From positions 248,001 to 312,000 of the forward strand of contig NZ_JALZ01000001.1 in NCBI RefSeq assembly GCF_000521785.1: a DNA stretch of 64,000 nt. The letters run 5' to 3'. This DNA comes from Roseivivax halodurans JCM 10272 (GTDB lineage: Bacteria; Pseudomonadota; Alphaproteobacteria; Rhodobacterales; Rhodobacteraceae). The stretch's first letter is position 1; each line of letters opens with the position of its first letter. Positions 61,523 to 64,000 of this stretch are shown here, piece by piece. Made by a program: the position numbers and the translations under genes. The notes beneath the pieces were generated by a model. It searched no databases and had not been told where the DNA came from. It saw only the letters and a list, made by a program, of their open reading frames with translations.

Positions 61523-61572
61523 GCGAGGGGCCAGCCCCTCGCGCTCCCCGGGATATTTCGGTCAAGAAGAAG
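61523..61572 (+). repeat. Intergenic hairpin repeat, copy 4
   Basis: GCGAGGGGC/GCCCCTCGC forms a 9-bp stem and is followed by GCTCCCCGGGATATTTCGGTC and AAGAAGAAG. It varies from copies 1 and 3 but keeps stem symmetry through compensating changes. It lies between the PBP1A gene and prfB. Confidence 0.75.
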
Positions 61573-61648
61573 CGGGGGCCCGGTCCTTGCCCGTCTGGCG
61601 GCGCTGGGGTATCAGACCCGCCAGTCCTTTCGGAACATGGGTTAGACA

Positions 61649-62770
61649 ATGCGGGCCGAGGCCGAGAACACCGTCGCGCGGATCGAGAAGTCGCTGGAGC
61701 TGCTGGGGCAGCGCCTCAACTGGGAGACCGCCGAGCACCGGCTCGAGGAGTTCAACGCCCGCGTCGAGGACCCCAACCTCTGGAACGATCCCGCGGCCGC
61801 ACAGAAGCTCATGCGCGACCGTCAGGCGCTGGTCGACCAGATGGAGACCTACCGCTCGATCCGGCAGGACGTGGACGATCAGAAGGAACTGATCGAGATG
61901 GGCGAGGCGGAAGGCGACGAGGACATCGTCTCCGAGGCCGAGGCCGCCCTGAAGTCTCTAGCGGTGAAGGCCGAGGCCAAGGAACTCGAGGCGCTGCTCG
62001 ACGGCGAGGCGGACGCCAACGACACCTTCCTCGAGATCAATGCCGGCGCCGGCGGCACCGAGGCCTGCGACTGGGCGCAGATGCTCCAGCGCATGTATGT
62101 CCGCTGGGCCGAGTCGAAGGGCTACGACGTCGAGCTGCAATCGGAAGAGGCGGGAGGCGAGGCCGGGATCAAGTCCTGCGCCTACAAGATCTCCGGCCGA
62201 AACGCCTATGGCTGGCTCAAGACGGAATCGGGCGTGCACCGCCTGGTGCGCATCTCGCCCTTCGGCAAGGGCACGCGCGAGACCTCCTTCGCGTCGGTCT
62301 GGGTCTATCCGGTCGTCGACGACAACATCGAGGTCGAGGTGAACCCCGCCGACATCCGGGTCGATACGTTCCGCTCGTCGGGGGCGGGCGGTCAGCACGT
62401 GAACACCACCGACTCGGCGGTGCGGATCACGCACCATCCGACCGGCATCGTGGTGACCTCGTCCGAGAAGTCGCAGCACCAGAACCGTGACATCGCGATG
62501 AAGGCGCTGAAGTCGCGGCTCTACCAGATGGAGCTCGAGCGCCGGCATGCCGAGATCAACGCCCAGCACGAGCAGAAGGGCGATGCCGGATGGGGCAACC
62601 AGATCCGCTCCTACGTGCTGCAGCCCTATCAGATGGTGAAGGACCTGCGTACGAGCGTGGAGACATCCGACACGTCGGGCGTGCTCGACGGCGATCTCGA
62701 CCCGTTCATGGCCGCGACGCTGGCGCTGAAGGTTTCGGGCAAGGCCCGCGCCGACGCCCGCGAGGATTGA
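61649..62770 (+). CDS. prfB: Peptide chain release factor 2
   Basis: RF2 terminates translation at UGA and UAA. The 373-residue product has the N-terminal coiled domain and the stop-codon-recognition tripeptide SPF in VRISPFGKGTRET. The catalytic GGQ is in SSGAGGQHVNTTDSAVRITH, about residue 250. The whole protein is encoded in one continuous frame from ATG 61649; the CTTTGA-type +1 frameshift site that regulates many prfB genes is absent. No strong ribosome-binding site is visible before the ATG. Confidence 0.95.
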   Translation: MRAEAENTVARIEKSLELLGQRLNWETAEHRLEEFNARVEDPNLWNDPAAAQKLMRDRQALVDQMETYRSIRQDVDDQKELIEMGEAEGDEDIVSEAEAALKSLAVKAEAKELEALLDGEADANDTFLEINAGAGGTEACDWAQMLQRMYVRWAESKGYDVELQSEEAGGEAGIKSCAYKISGRNAYGWLKTESGVHRLVRISPFGKGTRETSFASVWVYPVVDDNIEVEVNPADIRVDTFRSSGAGGQHVNTTDSAVRITHHPTGIVVTSSEKSQHQNRDIAMKALKSRLYQMELERRHAEINAQHEQKGDAGWGNQIRSYVLQPYQMVKDLRTSVETSDTSGVLDGDLDPFMAATLALKVSGKARADARED

Positions 62771-62794
62771 CCGCGCACGACGCGGCGCGTCCGG

Positions 62795-63583
62795 TCAGCC
62801 GCGCAGGTAGGCCAGATCCTCGTCGTCGAGATCCCCGGCCTCGCACCAGCCGGCGCTGCGGGCCGCGGCCATCACTTTCGCAGGGTCGTCGCCGAGAAAC
62901 TCGTGAAGCTGCCGCTCCTTGCGGCGTCGTTCCCCGTTCGGAACGTCCGGCCAGCTGACGAAGCCGCGCCACATGGTCCGCCGCCCCTTCACCGGTTCCA
63001 TCACGTTATAGGCCATGCCGACGCCGTCGCGCCGCGCGGTGACCGCCATGTAACCTGCGCCCTGGGGCAGGAGCGCGCCGCGGAATTCGCGCGCCGCGGG
63101 CGACTTTTCCCGCCCCCCATCCGAAACGCTCCTCGCAGGGTCGTAGCCCCTGAGGAAGGCGTGACCGTCCTTGCGATAGACGAGGAACAGACCCCGGATA
63201 TAGCTGTCCTGGTGGACCGCGCTTGGACGCACGAAGCGGAAGAGGCCGTCCGGAAGAACGACATCGAGCTGCTCCGGTCCCTTGTGGGGCAGGTATTCCC
63301 TGACCTCGGGGTGGAGGAACGGACCGTTCGCGGCCGCGGCGACGATCTCGACCGGTTCGAGGAGGATGCGCGCGTCCACCTTGAAGTAACGGCAGATGCG
63401 GTAGAGGACGTCCGGTCGGGGAAAGCTCTCGCCGGCCCGGTAGCGGTTGAACTGGGTCCGATTGATCCCGAGCTCGCGGCAGAGCGCCGAGATGGACGGG
63501 GAGGCCCGGGACAATTGCTGCAGATTTTCCCCAAGTCGTGTCCTGAGCTCCGCAGGGCTCGGATCCCGCTCTTGTAACGCCAT
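62795..63583 (-). CDS. HTH (XRE-like) transcriptional regulator with large ligand-like domain
   Basis: The N-terminal 75 residues are an XRE-type helix-turn-helix (SISALCRELGINRTQFNRYR, then PRPDVLYRICRYFKVD). The C-terminal ~180 residues have mixed strands such as GLFRFVRPSAVHQDSYIRG, GLFLVYRKDGHAFLRGYDP and GYMAVTARRDGVGMAYNVM, which I cannot place in a named family. It probably senses a metabolite. The gene converges with prfB, with a 24-bp gap, and its upstream region (63584-63848) separates it from ilvN. Confidence 0.78.
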   Translation of the reverse strand: MALQERDPSPAELRTRLGENLQQLSRASPSISALCRELGINRTQFNRYRAGESFPRPDVLYRICRYFKVDARILLEPVEIVAAAANGPFLHPEVREYLPHKGPEQLDVVLPDGLFRFVRPSAVHQDSYIRGLFLVYRKDGHAFLRGYDPARSVSDGGREKSPAAREFRGALLPQGAGYMAVTARRDGVGMAYNVMEPVKGRRTMWRGFVSWPDVPNGERRRKERQLHEFLGDDPAKVMAAARSAGWCEAGDLDDEDLAYLRG

Positions 63584-63848
63584 GCTGCCTCCCCATTCGT
63601 TGGAGGCGTGAGCTTCGGTGCCTCGAGCGGGCTCCGTGAGCGCCCGCCCCGGTCTTGCGTCAGATTAACGGAGTCGAACGCATAGGATGCAAGGCATGTG
63701 ACATGATTTTGTTCGATTTATCGGGCGCGCGGTAACATATTACGGTCTCTTTCGCGCTCCGGAAGGATGAAGCGGCACCGGCCACCACCGTGAGGGGTGC
63801 CTCGTGATCCATTCTTCCGAATCACGAAAAATTCACGGAGCAGGCCCG

Positions 63849-64000
63849 TCAGGCGCCGCGCGACAATGCCGCAACGCCGGTGCGCGCGATCTCGACGAGC
63901 CCGAGCGGACGCATGAGATCGGCGAAGGCGTCGACCTTCTCGACCGTGCCGGTGATCTGGAAGACAAAGCTCTCGAGCGTCGAATCCACCGCCTGGGCGC
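63849..64000 (-). CDS. ilvN: Acetolactate synthase small subunit, C-terminal fragment (runs off window)
   Basis: Only the last ~50 codons lie inside the window. The reverse-strand translation ends with LESFVFQITGTVEKVDAFAD and then RPLGLVEIARTGVAALSRGA before the stop at 63849-63851. This is the characteristic C-terminus of the regulatory subunit IlvN/IlvH, which binds valine and modulates acetolactate synthase in branched-chain amino acid synthesis. The 5' part lies beyond position 64000. Confidence 0.85.
   Translation of the reverse strand, partial: AQAVDSTLESFVFQITGTVEKVDAFADLMRPLGLVEIARTGVAALSRGA

Noticed and set aside
58431-61649. Minus-strand open frame (1072 codons) antisense to PBP1A
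   Set aside because: It lacks any recognisable motif and lies opposite a complete penicillin-binding protein gene.

Overview
The window is high-GC DNA from an alphaproteobacterium, most likely a marine member of the Rhodobacteraceae (roseobacter group). The indicators are an ALAS-type hemA under a perfect FNR-type box, a split corrinoid methionine-synthase module (free pterin-binding methyltransferase, MetF-like protein and 'virulence factor' family protein), a betI-choWV choline locus, a RodZ-like protein, and several copies of a GC-rich intergenic hairpin followed by a TATTT/AAGAAGAAG tail. No species is claimed.

Region 1 (1-8.4 kb): an acyl-CoA synthetase diverges from an XRE-cupin regulator. 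Two very large convergent genes for RTX-type secreted proteins follow: a sulfatase fused to RTX and FG-GAP repeats, and an RTX protein carrying a glycoside-hydrolase-like domain.

Region 2 (8.9-25.5 kb): a complete-looking Wzx/Wzy-type exopolysaccharide locus. It holds a Wzz/Wzc-like chain-length and ATPase protein, a priming phosphoglycosyl transferase, two GT4 glycosyltransferases, two flippase-like proteins, a Wzy-like polymerase, a Tat-exported beta-helix protein and a periplasmic polysaccharide-export (OPX) protein. Four different sulfotransferase-fold proteins are embedded in it. Together with the flanking RTX sulfatase and RTX glycoside hydrolase this reads as a system that makes a sulfated exopolysaccharide and trims or desulfates it outside the cell. 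This is the most interesting part of the window.

Region 3 (25.5-37 kb): an orphan family-5 solute-binding protein, a candidate small RNA with a strong terminator, 3-hydroxybutyrate dehydrogenase, an Atm1-type ABC exporter, a small conserved protein, an EamA exporter, and an RND efflux pair preceded by a perfect TetR-type palindrome.

Region 4 (37.2-50.5 kb): housekeeping genes (YfgM-like protein, BamB, Der), the one-carbon/corrinoid cluster, Ppx/GppA, RlmE, a small lipoprotein, betI-choW-choV without choX, and an M20 peptidase.

Region 5 (50.8-64 kb): hemA, a RodZ-like protein with two tandem C-terminal domains, ispG, a transglutaminase-like protein, a pair of thioredoxin-fold periplasmic proteins, a 38-residue micro-ORF, an AMIN-amidase, PBP1A, release factor 2 without a programmed frameshift, an HTH regulator, and the 3' end of ilvN running off the window. 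I found no tRNA, rRNA, insertion sequence, phage gene or CRISPR array.
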